Shown one piece after another: positions 1 through 9,494 of a stretch of 64,000 nucleotides of DNA (the first letter of the stretch is position 1; every line of letters begins with the position of its first letter). The notes beneath the pieces are model-generated. The model had not been told where the DNA came from. It saw only the letters and a list, made by a program, of their open reading frames with translations, and ran no database searches. Location of the stretch: the NCBI GenBank assembly GCA_017621055.1, contig JAGATX010000028.1:44410-108409 (forward strand). The letters run 5' to 3'. The translations under genes were made by a program, and so were the position numbers. Source of the stretch: Muribaculaceae bacterium. GTDB lineage: Bacteria; Bacteroidota; Bacteroidia; Bacteroidales; Muribaculaceae.

Positions 1-3000
1 AGTCGTCGAGGCGTCGCTCGTTGAGACTCTGGTCCACGCCGCCGAAGCCTGCAGTTTCGATATGTGCGCCTAAGTTGAGGGTCGCCACATCGCTCATGGA
101 GAGGGTGGCATTGGCCTTTGCGGCCCAGCCGCCGCTCTCGTTGAAGTCGGTGACCTTGAGCTCGTTGACCCACACGATGCCATCTTTCACCGTGGCGCTG
201 TTGTTGCGCACGCCGATGAGCACCACGCGCACATCGCTCAGCGACGGGTTGCCCATCACTGCCATGCGGTTGCGCTCGTTGTCGGGGTCGCGGCCGGTGA
301 AAAGAGTGCCGAATCCCACGCCGTCGGCGCCGTCGCGCTTGGCGCGGTTGCGTTCCTGCTTTAGGGCCACCAGCGACTGCAGGTCGAAGTTCAGATAGTT
401 GCTCTCGGGCCATACGGCTCGGCGTGCCGCTTCGTTATAGCGGTCATAGTGGTCGTGAGGCGTCAGGGTGAGGGGCACTTCATATTCGTAGAAGTTAGCC
501 TTGACGTCGGAGCCGAGACGAATGAACACCGACAGGTCGCCGGAGCGCAGCGCCGTATTGTTCTCGATGAGGCTTTCGGCGTGGACCCACATCTGCATGC
601 GTTTGTAGTTGCGGAGGTCCAGCTGAGTGTTGCGATATACTGCGCGGGCATCGCCTGCGTTGAGGTCCAGGACTTTCAGCGACATCGACTGCTCGTTGAG
701 CTGGGTGATCTGGCTTTGGCCGGGGTCGGTGATGCGCGTCACGCCGGGGGGCAGCACGTAGTTCACCGGTTCGCGGTCGGCATTCTCCTCGATGTTCACC
801 ACCGATACGTCGAGAGTACCTTCGGCGGGTGCGTCGCCGCGGTTGTTGAGGTTGAAATCGTATGTGCGCCATTCACCGCGAACAAGTTCGAGGGTGGCGA
901 AGCGCAGGTGGGTGGTGTGCCTGAAACCCGTCAGGAACATGCGCGCAAAGCGTATGGTGGAGAAATCGCTGATGGAGCCTACCACGCGCTCGGGGTCGTT
1001 GAGTGGTATCTTGAACTGGTACCACTCCACTTCGAGATTATTGCCGTCGCGCGTGGGCACGAGGCTCACCTGCTTGTCGGTGATATAGTTACGCCCGACC
1101 ACAAGGTCCTCGGGACGGATGGACACCTTGTACTGGAAGTAACGTTCGTATTCGTTGAGGGTGTTGTCCTGGTTTATGTCCTCGACGTCGGGCACGGCGC
1201 GGCTGCTCTGATAGAGAGGGTCGTCGGCGTCTTCGGGCGAAAGACTGTTGCCTTCCACACCGTTGTAGCGCTTGTAACGCTCGAGAATGCCGAGACGCTG
1301 GTCGTCGTAGTCGTAGCCGCGGTAGAAGTGATAGTTGTCGCCGGCCGGGTCGTTGAGCGGCGAGAAGGGGTCGGCCTCCATGGCCGCTATGGTTTCGGGC
1401 GAAAGCCGGCGGCGCAACCCCTCCAGAAAGTTCTGATATGAGGGGAAAACGAATTCGTCGGCGTTAGGCAGACCATCCAGACCTACGTCCTGCACCTTGC
1501 GGGCGCCGGTGGCGTTGTCGAAGGAATAAGTCAGCGAATTCTGCGTGGACACCCGGCCCCATTCGGTCTCGGTGAGGTACTGGTCGTTGCCGTCGTAGGG
1601 TATGCCGTTCTCGTAGCTCTTCAGTCCGTCCTTGAGGATGTCCTCGCTGATCTCGCCGAGGTTGATGTATAGGTCGCCGCCCTCGTAATTGGGGTTTTCG
1701 GGATCGAGGAAGGGGTTCAGGAGCCAGAACTGGATGTATTCTATGTTGCTTTGCTCGAAGTTGGTGTTGTCGAGGCGCCGCATGATGCCGCCCCATCGTT
1801 TTTCGGGGTTGAGCAGCGTGCCGTCGGCGTCGATACCGTCGGCGTCGAGGTTGTAGGGGCCGCGTTCGTTGGGGTAGTAGCTCAGGTTGAGCGTCTGTAT
1901 GTTCGGCGTCTCGCCGTAGCCGATCTCGCGACCGGGGAAAATCTCGCGCGAGGTCACTTCGCGCACGTAGGGGTTGGAGAGCTGTTTGAGGTCACCCTTG
2001 ATGTAGCCGGGGCACATCGACGAGTTGCGCTGGGTGAACAGGCGGTCGATGTAGTACCAGTTGAGGAGTGCGCGGTTTTTGCCGTAGGCCACGTTGTTGC
2101 TCAGCGCCGCCTCGGGGAAGAGAGCGTTTGGTCCGGATTCATAGGGTGTGGAGGCCAGGAACCACGAGTATGGCGAGCGCAGGTCGATGCCGGTCTGTGT
2201 GCTCTCGAAGTCGTCGACATAACTGGAACCTTTGTTGGAGCCGCTTTTCTGGGCGTGGGGCAGCAGGCGTGCCACTTCGGCGGTGAACGACAGGCGCGAG
2301 GGTGCCGTGGCGTTGACTGTCGGTATGCGGTTGAGCAGGTTGGTGAGCCACATGAACTCGCCGTTGTAGCTCAGGTTGAAGCCCAGCATGGAGTTGTTGA
2401 CGGTCTCGTCGCCGATATTCACCTTCTCTATCAGCGCTTTTTCGGAGAAATGCAGGATTGTGGCGCCGAAGTTGAGGCGTTTGTTGAGTTTATACTGCAG
2501 GTCGAGGCCAAGCAGGGTTTTGCGCTGGGTGGAGAACATGCTCTGGTTCTCGAGGGTTACGCTGATGCTCTGTCCCGAGTCTATGATGCTCTGGTTGGTG
2601 ATGGTGACGATACCCATGGCATAGTCCACGGTGTAGTCGCTGTTTTCGGTGAGACGCACGCCGCCGGCCATGACTATCACGGAGCCGCGCGGCACGTTCA
2701 TGGCGTTGAGACGTATCTGCGAGCCCGACGACGCCTGATATTCGCCCGTGAGGATGAATTTGTTCTTGTCGGCATACTGGCGCGCGACGACCAGAGTGGA
2801 GTCGTAGAGTTCCTGATAGACATACTGCCGCGCAAGGGCTTCATTGCCTATTTTTTGTGCCAGATGACGGCCGAAGGGCTCCACGACCGGAAAGATGACC
2901 TTGCCGGTGGCGCTCTGGATGGTGTAGCCCTCGATATAGTCGAAGAAACCGTCCGGGTTGCCCTGCTCGTTGGAGTCTATGCGGTCCAGGTTCATGACCT

Positions 3001-4726
3001 GCAGCAGGCTCTGGTTGTTGAGGCCCGGAACCGGAAGGTAGTTTATCTGCGTGCCGGTGGTGTCGGACAGATATTTGATGTTGAGTTTGAACTTGGCTTT
3101 CTGAATCTGATAGCCGCCGAGGGAGTACACGTTTTTCATCATCAGGTGCCACATCGGCAGCGACGGCGACACCGTGGTGCCTTTCAGCATCTTGACGTAG
3201 AGGTTCTGATCAGTGGAGGTGATGTCGCCCGAGAATTCGCCGACCTGATAGACCTGGCCGTTGTAGGTGTACTCGTAGGCAACGGCCAGCACCTCGTCGC
3301 TGTTGAGGGTGCTGCGCAGCGATATGTATCCGAGCGTGGCGTTGAGAGTATATTCCGAAGAGCTGAGCAGGCGTGCGCTTTCCACTTTCTCATAGTCGCG
3401 GCCACCCTCGATGCCGTAGGCGCCCAGAGGCGCCAGCGCCTGCGTGACTTCGTTGATGTATCGAGCGCCGGGATAGTCGGCCTTGATTGTCGCCAGCAAG
3501 TTGTTCGAGGCATTGGCCGGATTTGGCAGCGACGCGTTGGGCTGCCAGTAGTCGTTGCCCAGGTCGGTATTCTCGCCCAGATCCATGAATGCCACAAGAT
3601 TGCGGCTTTGCTCGTAGCGCCCGCTTTTGTTTGTGACCCACACCTCGATACGGGTGATGTTCACGCCCGACGATACATATGGCAGCCGGGAACAGAACTG
3701 GTCGTAATTGTTATAGAAGAACTGCGATAGGAAATAGTGGCGGTTGGCATCGTATTCGTCGACATTCACCGTAAAATCGGTGGTCTGAGCGCCGCCCCGC
3801 GTGTTGACGCTGCGCGACTCCGAATTTTGCTGCGACACTATGGCCGTGGCCGTCAGACGCCCGAACTGCAGTTTGGTTTTTATGCCGAACAGGGCGGCGG
3901 CGCCGCGGATGAGCGACGAACCGGTGGTGAGCGACACGTTGCCGGCCTCTATGAGCTGGACGATATCGTCCTCCTTGCCTTCGTAACTGAGTTTGAGGTT
4001 CTTGGAGTCAAAATCGAAGGTGGCGTCCGTGTTATAGGTCATGTTGAAGTGCATGCGGTCGCCCACGCTCGCAGCTATTGTGGCCTGTATCTTTTGGTCG
4101 AAGTCGAAGTATGTCTTGCGGCGCGCGCTCAGCGACAGTGCCGGATTGTCGGTCTTGTTGCTCTTGATACCCATCGACACCTGCACGGAACCTTGTGTGC
4201 GCAGCGATACGCCGCCCGGGCCGAAGATTTTCTCCAGCGGGCCCAGGGCAAAATTCATGTCGAAGATATTGAAAGGCTTTTTGTCGCGGCCTTCCACAAG
4301 CTCCATGTTTCGCTCGCGGTAGTACTGCTGCATGGAGCGGCGCAGCTGCCAGTTTTCGTACTGCGAGGGCGTGAGCATGAAGGGTGTGGCTATGTCGGTG
4401 TCGCCCAGGCGCGTGTGGACTATATACATGCCCGTGGCAGGGTCGTAGTCGGCCACGGTGGTGATGTTGCCGGGGGTGGCAAGGTCGTAGGCAAGCTCCG
4501 ACGCCAGCAGTTCCTGATAGTTTGTGGGTACTGTCGGCCCTATGGGCATGGGCAGCGGCGTGCTGTCGGCGGGAGCGGGTGGCGCAGGGTACCCCGAGGG
4601 TGCCGGACGTGTTATTTCCGGCGTGCGATATTGCGCGACGGCGGGTACACAGAAAGCCACGACAGCGATAATCACTGCCGCTGCCAATCGTAACGTGCGT
4701 ATTGTCAGCTCGTAGGCTTTTTCCAT
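1..4726 (-). CDS. sprA: Type IX secretion outer-membrane translocon SprA (partial, 3' end beyond window)
   Basis: About 1,575 codons are present and the frame is open to the left edge, so the C-terminal part is missing; SprA/Sov proteins are usually around 2,400-2,500 residues. SprA forms the very large outer-membrane beta-barrel through which type IX cargo is exported. The ATG at 4726 gives a basic N-terminus and a hydrophobic segment ending in a VPAVAQ-like signal-peptidase site near residue 32. A proline-rich stretch follows, then long amphipathic beta-strand sequence with SprA-like blocks (FDFDQKIQ, MTYNTDATFDFDSKNLK, YEGKEDDIVQ, ALFGIKTKLQFG). It is divergent from the toxin-antitoxin remnant to its right. 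No promoter was clear in the 185 bp upstream. The family call is firm. Completeness cannot be judged from this window. Confidence 0.93.
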   Translation of the reverse strand, partial: MEKAYELTIRTLRLAAAVIIAVVAFCVPAVAQYRTPEITRPAPSGYPAPPAPADSTPLPMPIGPTVPTNYQELLASELAYDLATPGNITTVADYDPATGMYIVHTRLGDTDIATPFMLTPSQYENWQLRRSMQQYYRERNMELVEGRDKKPFNIFDMNFALGPLEKIFGPGGVSLRTQGSVQVSMGIKSNKTDNPALSLSARRKTYFDFDQKIQATIAASVGDRMHFNMTYNTDATFDFDSKNLKLSYEGKEDDIVQLIEAGNVSLTTGSSLIRGAAALFGIKTKLQFGRLTATAIVSQQNSESRSVNTRGGAQTTDFTVNVDEYDANRHYFLSQFFYNNYDQFCSRLPYVSSGVNITRIEVWVTNKSGRYEQSRNLVAFMDLGENTDLGNDYWQPNASLPNPANASNNLLATIKADYPGARYINEVTQALAPLGAYGIEGGRDYEKVESARLLSSSEYTLNATLGYISLRSTLNSDEVLAVAYEYTYNGQVYQVGEFSGDITSTDQNLYVKMLKGTTVSPSLPMWHLMMKNVYSLGGYQIQKAKFKLNIKYLSDTTGTQINYLPVPGLNNQSLLQVMNLDRIDSNEQGNPDGFFDYIEGYTIQSATGKVIFPVVEPFGRHLAQKIGNEALARQYVYQELYDSTLVVARQYADKNKFILTGEYQASSGSQIRLNAMNVPRGSVIVMAGGVRLTENSDYTVDYAMGIVTITNQSIIDSGQSISVTLENQSMFSTQRKTLLGLDLQYKLNKRLNFGATILHFSEKALIEKVNIGDETVNNSMLGFNLSYNGEFMWLTNLLNRIPTVNATAPSRLSFTAEVARLLPHAQKSGSNKGSSYVDDFESTQTGIDLRSPYSWFLASTPYESGPNALFPEAALSNNVAYGKNRALLNWYYIDRLFTQRNSSMCPGYIKGDLKQLSNPYVREVTSREIFPGREIGYGETPNIQTLNLSYYPNERGPYNLDADGIDADGTLLNPEKRWGGIMRRLDNTNFEQSNIEYIQFWLLNPFLDPENPNYEGGDLYINLGEISEDILKDGLKSYENGIPYDGNDQYLTETEWGRVSTQNSLTYSFDNATGARKVQDVGLDGLPNADEFVFPSYQNFLEGLRRRLSPETIAAMEADPFSPLNDPAGDNYHFYRGYDYDDQRLGILERYKRYNGVEGNSLSPEDADDPLYQSSRAVPDVEDINQDNTLNEYERYFQYKVSIRPEDLVVGRNYITDKQVSLVPTRDGNNLEVEWYQFKIPLNDPERVVGSISDFSTIRFARMFLTGFRHTTHLRFATLELVRGEWRTYDFNLNNRGDAPAEGTLDVSVVNIEENADREPVNYVLPPGVTRITDPGQSQITQLNEQSMSLKVLDLNAGDARAVYRNTQLDLRNYKRMQMWVHAESLIENNTALRSGDLSVFIRLGSDVKANFYEYEVPLTLTPHDHYDRYNEAARRAVWPESNYLNFDLQSLVALKQERNRAKRDGADGVGFGTLFTGRDPDNERNRMAVMGNPSLSDVRVVLIGVRNNSATVKDGIVWVNELKVTDFNESGGWAAKANATLSMSDVATLNLGAHIETAGFGGVDQSLNERRLDD

Positions 4727-4786
4727 GTGCAGGCGCCCTTGGGGTGGACACCGTATTAGTAACGCTGCAACACCCTCCTTTATTAT

Positions 4787-4828
4787 ATAATGCATAATGC
4801 ATAATGAGTAATGCGCGATGCGCAATGC
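4787..4828. repeat. Six tandem heptamers, ATAATGC-type
   Basis: Six consecutive 7-bp units read ATAATGC, ATAATGC, ATAATGA, GTAATGC, GCGATGC and GCAATGC, so the array decays to the right. It lies in the non-coding DNA between sprA and the higBA-like remnant. Unrelated heptamer arrays occur at 8017 and 12120 in this window. Confidence 0.85.
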
Positions 4829-4861
4829 GAGATAGGGCTGCAACAAATCGATTTCACAAAA

Positions 4862-4893
4862 TTGTGAAGTTCGCAAAACTTTTTGTATCATTG
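4862..4893 (+). promoter_or_regulatory. Probable promoter of the HigB/HigA-like pair
   Basis: TTG at 4862-4864 and TATCATTG at 4886-4893 are 21 bp apart. This matches the Bacteroidetes TTTG-N19-21-TAnnTTTG consensus with one mismatch in the -7 box. Transcription would start near 4898, about 15 nt before the ATG at 4912. Confidence 0.5.
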
Positions 4894-4911
4894 CGGAGTA
4901 ATATAATTAAT

Positions 4912-5097
4912 ATGGTTGTCGAATTCGGTGAGGATTATCTTAAAGAACTTTATGTTCATGGTGAGAGTAGTGATAAGAAACATCGCTATATGCTCGACGT
5001 AATCAAGCGATATAAAAGGGCGGTAGATTATTTAAAATGGGCCTCCCGCAAGGAGGACCTCTTTCGCTTAAATTCATTGAATTCTGAAGCGTTGTAA
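4912..5097 (+). pseudogene. Truncated HigB-like (RelE/ParE superfamily) toxin
   Basis: The 61-residue product begins MVVEFGEDYLKELY and continues with KKHRYMLDVIKRYKRAVDYL, the N-terminal half of the short HigB toxins found in Bacteroidetes. Those normally run to roughly 95-110 residues. The frame stops at FRLNSLNSEAL, where the family continues with a Leu-x-Gly-Asp-Lys strand. The next two codons after the TAA still read Gly-Asp, then the frame fails and the antitoxin begins. The C-terminal strands that carry the catalytic surface are therefore missing, and I call it a non-functional remnant. A promoter at 4862-4893 supports this ATG rather than the in-frame start at 4804. The island is visibly AT-richer than its neighbours, which fits horizontal acquisition. 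Confidence 0.72.
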
Positions 5098-5107
5098 GGT
5101 GATCATT

Positions 5108-5461
5108 ATGATTGATATGATTACATTGCCTGACGTTTCCCCCGATATGATAGCAAACAATCTCGCGCCGTTCGAACCTACACATCCCGGTGAGATTATC
5201 AAAGATGAACTTGAGGCGCGACAAATCACACAAGCCCGACTTGCCGAGAGCATAGGGGTCAGTGCGTCGCTTGTCAATGAAATTATCAGAGGGAAGAGGG
5301 GCATCGGTACCGAAATGGCACTTCTGCTCGAGGCTGCAATTGATTTGCCTGCCGATATGTTGCTGAATCTGCAGAACGCATACAACAAGCAGGTTGCAAA
5401 ATCTGATGTTTCGTTTATGCAACGCCTTTCAGCAATCCGCAACATAGCGGCAATGCTTTAA
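5108..5461 (+). CDS. higA: HigA-like antitoxin, XRE-type helix-turn-helix
   Basis: Small DNA-binding protein of about 117 residues. After THPGEIIKDELEAR comes a classical Cro/CI-type HTH (ITQARLAESIGVSASLVNEI) and the IRGKRGIG segment, then a helical tail. This layout is typical of HigA antitoxins, which bind the toxin and repress their own operon. The GTG at 5099 and ATG at 5117 are also in frame; the ATG at 5108 is preferred because AAGG at 5096-5099 lies at ribosome-binding distance. It starts 10 nt after the truncated toxin's stop, so the two were one operon. With the toxin broken it is probably an orphan regulator. Confidence 0.85.
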   Translation: MIDMITLPDVSPDMIANNLAPFEPTHPGEIIKDELEARQITQARLAESIGVSASLVNEIIRGKRGIGTEMALLLEAAIDLPADMLLNLQNAYNKQVAKSDVSFMQRLSAIRNIAAML

Positions 5462-5482
5462 CCCGATATGCTTTGGCTTTTT

Positions 5483-5514
5483 TTTGCGTGAGTGCGGCAA
5501 ATTCGCTATCTTTG
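5483..5514 (+). promoter_or_regulatory. Promoter of the TPR/PD40 gene
   Basis: TTTG at 5483-5486 and a perfect TATCTTTG at 5507-5514 are separated by 20 bp, an exact Bacteroidetes sigma-ABfr-type promoter. The start site would fall near 5519, so the in-frame ATG at 5484 lies inside the promoter and the ATG at 5535 is the usable start. Confidence 0.8.
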
Positions 5515-5534
5515 CGTTGCAAACAGACAGTGAA

Positions 5535-6962
5535 ATGAGAACTACGCTCCGCAATATAGCAATCGCCATAGCCACAGCTCTTTCGGTGGCTGCCACTGCA
5601 GCGCCCATCGACGAGGCGCGCCGTCTCTACGACGAAGGCGCCTATACCGAGGCGCTCGATGTGCTGGAAGGCATAGTGCGCCGCACGCCGCGCGACGGCA
5701 CCGCCAACTACTATCTCGGCGCAACCCTCATGGCGCTGGGACGCAGCGACGAGGCTGCCGCGCCCCTCGAGAAGGCTCGTGCACGCGGCGTTACCGATGC
5801 CTACGGCCTCCTTGCCACCATCGCCCTCGACAATTACGACCCATCCGCCGCAGTGGAGCACATCGACGGCTGGCGCGAACGCCTGCGCCGCAACCGCAAA
5901 CCCGAACCCGACGCTCTCGAAGAGCTCAGCAGCCGTGCCGTGAGGATGCGCAACATGCTGGAGCGCGTAGAAGCCATCGAGGTCATCGACAGCATAGCCG
6001 TCGACCGTTCGCGTTTCTTCGAAGTCTACAGGCTGTCGGCCGAGAGCGGCAGAATATTGCCGCCGGCGGCGGTAGGTCGTGCCCTGGGCCGCGACACCGA
6101 GGCTGCATCGGTGGCATTCATGCCGCAGAGCCGTACAGAGATGCTGTGGGCCGAGGCCGACAGCGCCGGCACACTCACACTCTACGGCGCCGGCATCCTC
6201 GATGATGGCTCACCCGACCATCCTGCGCCGCTGGCAGGGCTCGACGGCACGGGCGAAAGCTGCGACTATCCCTTTCTTATGGCCGACGGTCAGACCCTCT
6301 ACTTCGCCTCGTGCGGCGAAGGATCGCTCGGCGGATATGATATCTTCATGACGCGGCGCGATGACGACGGCTCATATATGCAGCCGCAGAACATAGGCAT
6401 GCCCTATAACTCGCCCGCCGACGACTACATGCTTGCCATCGACGAAATCAGCGGCCTGGGCTGGTGGGCCACCGACCGAAACAATCTCGGCGACTCGCTG
6501 ACGGTGTATGTCTTCATCCCGTCGGCCGTGCGTGTCAATGTCGACCCCGACTCCCCCGACATAGCGCCGCTGGCACGCCTCGCCGACATAGGACTCACTC
6601 TTCGCGAGGGCACCGACGCCCGCGCCGAGCTTGACCGCCGGCTGGCACTTGTCCATGACGACGCAGACGATGCTCCTCGTTCCTGCGCCCTCTTCACCCT
6701 TGACCTCGGCGACGGCCGCGTGCTTACATCGCTCTCCGACTTCAGCAACAGCGCCGCCCGCTCCGCTATGACCGAATATCTCGGCACCGAAGGGCGGTTG
6801 CGCTCACACCTTGCCGCCGAAGAAGCCCTGCGCAACCGCTACCGCCGCGGCGACCGCTCTGTCGCCGCCGCTATCTCCGACAGCGAAGCCGAAACCTCAC
6901 GGCTGCGCGCCGCCGCCCTCGCCCAGCGCAACAACGCCATCCGCCTCGAACGCAGCCATTAG
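5535..6962 (+). CDS. Exported TPR protein with PD40-type beta-propeller segment
   Basis: A 475-residue protein with an N-terminal signal peptide (basic start, hydrophobic core, cleavage near ATAA/PIDE). TPR-like helices follow (EARRLYDEGAYTEALDVLE, then GTANYYLGATLMALGRSDEA). The middle carries WD40-like PD40 blade motifs: DGQTLYFASCGEGSLGGYDI, and a later ISGLGWWATDRNNLGDS. The C-terminus is Ala/Arg-rich and probably helical. The TPR plus PD40 order resembles OmpA-family periplasmic proteins such as PorE, but the OmpA-like peptidoglycan-binding domain is absent. A periplasmic scaffold role is likely; the partner is unknown. It has its own promoter and precedes floA by 63 bp. Confidence 0.72.
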   Translation: MRTTLRNIAIAIATALSVAATAAPIDEARRLYDEGAYTEALDVLEGIVRRTPRDGTANYYLGATLMALGRSDEAAAPLEKARARGVTDAYGLLATIALDNYDPSAAVEHIDGWRERLRRNRKPEPDALEELSSRAVRMRNMLERVEAIEVIDSIAVDRSRFFEVYRLSAESGRILPPAAVGRALGRDTEAASVAFMPQSRTEMLWAEADSAGTLTLYGAGILDDGSPDHPAPLAGLDGTGESCDYPFLMADGQTLYFASCGEGSLGGYDIFMTRRDDDGSYMQPQNIGMPYNSPADDYMLAIDEISGLGWWATDRNNLGDSLTVYVFIPSAVRVNVDPDSPDIAPLARLADIGLTLREGTDARAELDRRLALVHDDADDAPRSCALFTLDLGDGRVLTSLSDFSNSAARSAMTEYLGTEGRLRSHLAAEEALRNRYRRGDRSVAAAISDSEAETSRLRAAALAQRNNAIRLERSH

Positions 6963-7025
6963 GACCGCATCCTGAAAATCCCTCCATCATCTTGAATACA
7001 TCATCATTATCCCCAAAACCTGCAA

Positions 7026-8018
7026 ATGGACCAATCTCAAATCCTTATCATCGTTATAGTCGGCGTGGCTCTGCTTCTGCTGATACTGTTTTTCTATTAT
7101 TGTCCGTTTTTCCTGTGGTTCTCGGCGCGGGTGAGCGGTGTGCGTGTATCGCTGCTGCAACTCGTGCTCATGCGCATACGCCAGGTGCCTCCTGGCGTCA
7201 TTGTCCGCGCCCTCATCGAGGCCCACAAGGCCGGTCTTAAGGATGTTACGCGCGACGACCTCGAGGCCCACTATCTTGCCGGCGGCAATGTGGAGCGCGT
7301 GGTCCACGCCCTTGTGTCTGCATCGAAAGCCAACATCGACCTGGGCTTCAAGATGGCCACGGCCATTGACCTTGCCGGGCGCGACGTGTTCCAGGCTGTG
7401 CAGATGAGCGTAAATCCCAAGGTCATAGACACACCGCCGGTCACCGCCGTTGCCAAGGACGGCATACAGCTCATTGCCAAAGCCCGCGTGACTGTGCGCG
7501 CGAATATTCGCCAGCTCGTGGGCGGTGCCGGTGAGGACACCGTGCTTGCCCGCGTAGGCGAGGGTATTGTCTCCAGCATCGGTTCGTCGGAAAGCCACAA
7601 GCAGGTGCTCGAAAATCCCGATTCCATATCCAAACTTGTGCTTCGCAAGGGTCTCGACTCGGGCACGGCATTCGAAATACTGAGTATAGACATCGCCGAC
7701 ATCGACATAGGCCGCAACATCGGCGCCGCCCTGCAGATCGATCAGGCACAGGCCGACAAGAACATCGCCCAGGCCAAGGCCGAGGAACGCCGCGCAATGG
7801 CAATTGCTCGCGAGCAGGAAATGAAGGCACTGGCGCAGGAGGCACGCGCAAAGGTCATCGAGGCCGAGGCAGAGCTCCCCAAGGCCATGGCGCAGGCCCT
7901 CGCTTCGGGCAATCTCGGCGTGATGGACTATTACAAACTCAAGAACATCGAGGCCGACACCAATATGCGCGACAGTTTTGGTCAGGTCCCGGCCTCTGAC
8001 GATCAGATTAATGCATAA
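7026..8018 (+). CDS. floA: Flotillin-like membrane scaffold FloA
   Basis: A 330-residue protein of the flotillin-like FloA (UPF0365) family. It has a short N-terminal membrane segment (residues about 5-28, [20 protein letters not shown]) and a second hydrophobic stretch that dips into the membrane. The SPFH-like domain includes [21 protein letters not shown] long Ala/Glu-rich coiled coil follows ([19 protein letters not shown]) and then the [12 protein letters not shown] block. FloA proteins organise membrane microdomains. The length is normal for the family. The NfeD partner often linked to flotillins is not in this window. Confidence 0.95.
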   Translation: MDQSQILIIVIVGVALLLLILFFYYCPFFLWFSARVSGVRVSLLQLVLMRIRQVPPGVIVRALIEAHKAGLKDVTRDDLEAHYLAGGNVERVVHALVSASKANIDLGFKMATAIDLAGRDVFQAVQMSVNPKVIDTPPVTAVAKDGIQLIAKARVTVRANIRQLVGGAGEDTVLARVGEGIVSSIGSSESHKQVLENPDSISKLVLRKGLDSGTAFEILSIDIADIDIGRNIGAALQIDQAQADKNIAQAKAEERRAMAIAREQEMKALAQEARAKVIEAEAELPKAMAQALASGNLGVMDYYKLKNIEADTNMRDSFGQVPASDDQINA

Positions 8019-8037
8019 TTTTCAATTTTCAATTTTC
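8017..8037. repeat. Three tandem heptamers, AATTTTC
   Basis: Three perfect AATTTTC units begin at the floA stop codon and run into the short gap before the cstA-like gene. A fourth, imperfect unit (AATTATT) follows at 8038-8044. The unit length matches the arrays at 4787 and 12120 although the sequence differs. Confidence 0.85.
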
Positions 8038-8054
8038 AATTATTTAAACCTCCC

Positions 8055-9494
8055 GTGATATCTCTCCTCATAGGTCTTGCAGTGCTTGTGGGCGGCTATT
8101 TTGCCTACGGCATGATTGTCGAGAAGATTTTCGGCACAGATGCCGCTCGCCCCACGCCCGCCAAAACCATGGCCGACGGCATAGACTTTATTGAAATGCC
8201 TGCCTGGAGGGTTTTTCTCATCCAGTTTCTCAATATAGCGGGCTTAGGGCCGATTTTCGGCGCCATCATGGGCGTGATGTTCGGACCGGCGGCATTTCTC
8301 TGGATAGCATTAGGCAGCATCTTCGCTGGCGCCGTCCACGATTTTGTATCCGGCATGATCAGTCTGCGCAGCGGCGGCATCTCGCTGCCCGAGATTGTGG
8401 GGCGTCAGCTTGGCGGCGCCGTCAAAATGTTCATGCGCGGGGTGTCGATACTCCTGCTCATTCTTGTGGGAGCGGTGTTTATCCGCACGCCGGCGGGGTT
8501 GCTGGCGGCCATGACTCCCGAGTGGGCCACGGCCACGGTTTGGATGGTGGCCATCTTCGCCTACTATCTTCTTGCCACACTCCTGCCTATCGACAAACTA
8601 ATAGGCCGAATATATCCCGTATTCGGTCTCGCCCTCCTTTTCATGGCCGGCGCCCTGATGGTTGTGCTTCTGTCGGGCAGCTATCCCATACCCGACGGCT
8701 TTGCCGACGGCCTGTACAACCGCCACAGCGATGCCGAGAGCACACCGCTGTTCCCCGTCCTCTTCGTCACCATAGCGTGCGGAGCCATTTCTGGCTTTCA
8801 TGCCACGCAGAGCCCCATGATGGCCCGGTGCATGGGCAGCGAACGGATGGCACGCCCCATTTTCTACGGCGCCATGGTGGCCGAGGGTATCGTGGCGCTC
8901 ATATGGGCCGCCGCCGCCATAGCCTTTACCGGCGGATATGCCGAACTCAACAGCTATATGGCCGACGGGCACACCGCCGGCGATCTTGTGCACGACATAT
9001 CGGTTGGCTGGCTCGGTGTCGTGGGGGGCGCCCTCGCCATACTCGGTGTGGTGGCGGCGCCAATCACCACGGGTGATACCGCCCTGCGCAGCGCCCGCCT
9101 CATTGTGGCCGATATGCTTGGCATGAGCCAGCGCAGCATATGGCGGCGTCTGGCAGTGTCGGTGCCCCTCTTTGCCGTCACCGCCGGCTTCATGATGATC
9201 GACTTCCAGGTGCTCTGGCAGTACTTCGGCTGGACAAACCAGCTGCTGGCTACCATAACACTGTGGGCTTGTGCCGCATACCTTATGCGTCGCGGCAAAG
9301 CATACGCCATCTGTCTGGTGCCGGCAATGTTCATGACCGTAGTAGTGACTTCATATATAATGGTGGCTCCCGAGGGGCTGTCGCTGCCCGCCGGACCCGC
9401 CTTGATCACCGGTCTGACCGTAATGACGGTCCTGACCGCTCTCTTCGCCCGTTACCGCATAGTGCGGCGGGTAATCGAAAACGACCCTGCATGA
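8055..9494 (+). CDS. cstA: CstA-family carbon starvation/peptide transporter
   Basis: A 479-residue polytopic inner-membrane protein of the CstA family, whose members take up peptides or pyruvate. Family blocks are visible: FLNIAGLGPIFGAIMG, GSIFAGAVHDFVSGMISLR, then AISGFHATQSPMMARCMGSE, and a later APITTGDTALRSARLI. It is shorter than E. coli CstA (about 700 residues), as is common in this phylum. The start is a GTG at 8055; no in-frame ATG would retain the first membrane helix. It ends in an ATGA overlap with the next gene, so the two are translationally coupled. Whether the substrate is peptide or pyruvate cannot be told. Confidence 0.9.
   Translation: MISLLIGLAVLVGGYFAYGMIVEKIFGTDAARPTPAKTMADGIDFIEMPAWRVFLIQFLNIAGLGPIFGAIMGVMFGPAAFLWIALGSIFAGAVHDFVSGMISLRSGGISLPEIVGRQLGGAVKMFMRGVSILLLILVGAVFIRTPAGLLAAMTPEWATATVWMVAIFAYYLLATLLPIDKLIGRIYPVFGLALLFMAGALMVVLLSGSYPIPDGFADGLYNRHSDAESTPLFPVLFVTIACGAISGFHATQSPMMARCMGSERMARPIFYGAMVAEGIVALIWAAAAIAFTGGYAELNSYMADGHTAGDLVHDISVGWLGVVGGALAILGVVAAPITTGDTALRSARLIVADMLGMSQRSIWRRLAVSVPLFAVTAGFMMIDFQVLWQYFGWTNQLLATITLWACAAYLMRRGKAYAICLVPAMFMTVVVTSYIMVAPEGLSLPAGPALITGLTVMTVLTALFARYRIVRRVIENDPA

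Noticed and set aside
4804-4911. N-terminal extension of the HigB-like toxin frame to 4804
   Set aside because: The extra 36 codons run through the heptamer repeat and across the promoter boxes at 4862-4893, and do not resemble the toxin family.
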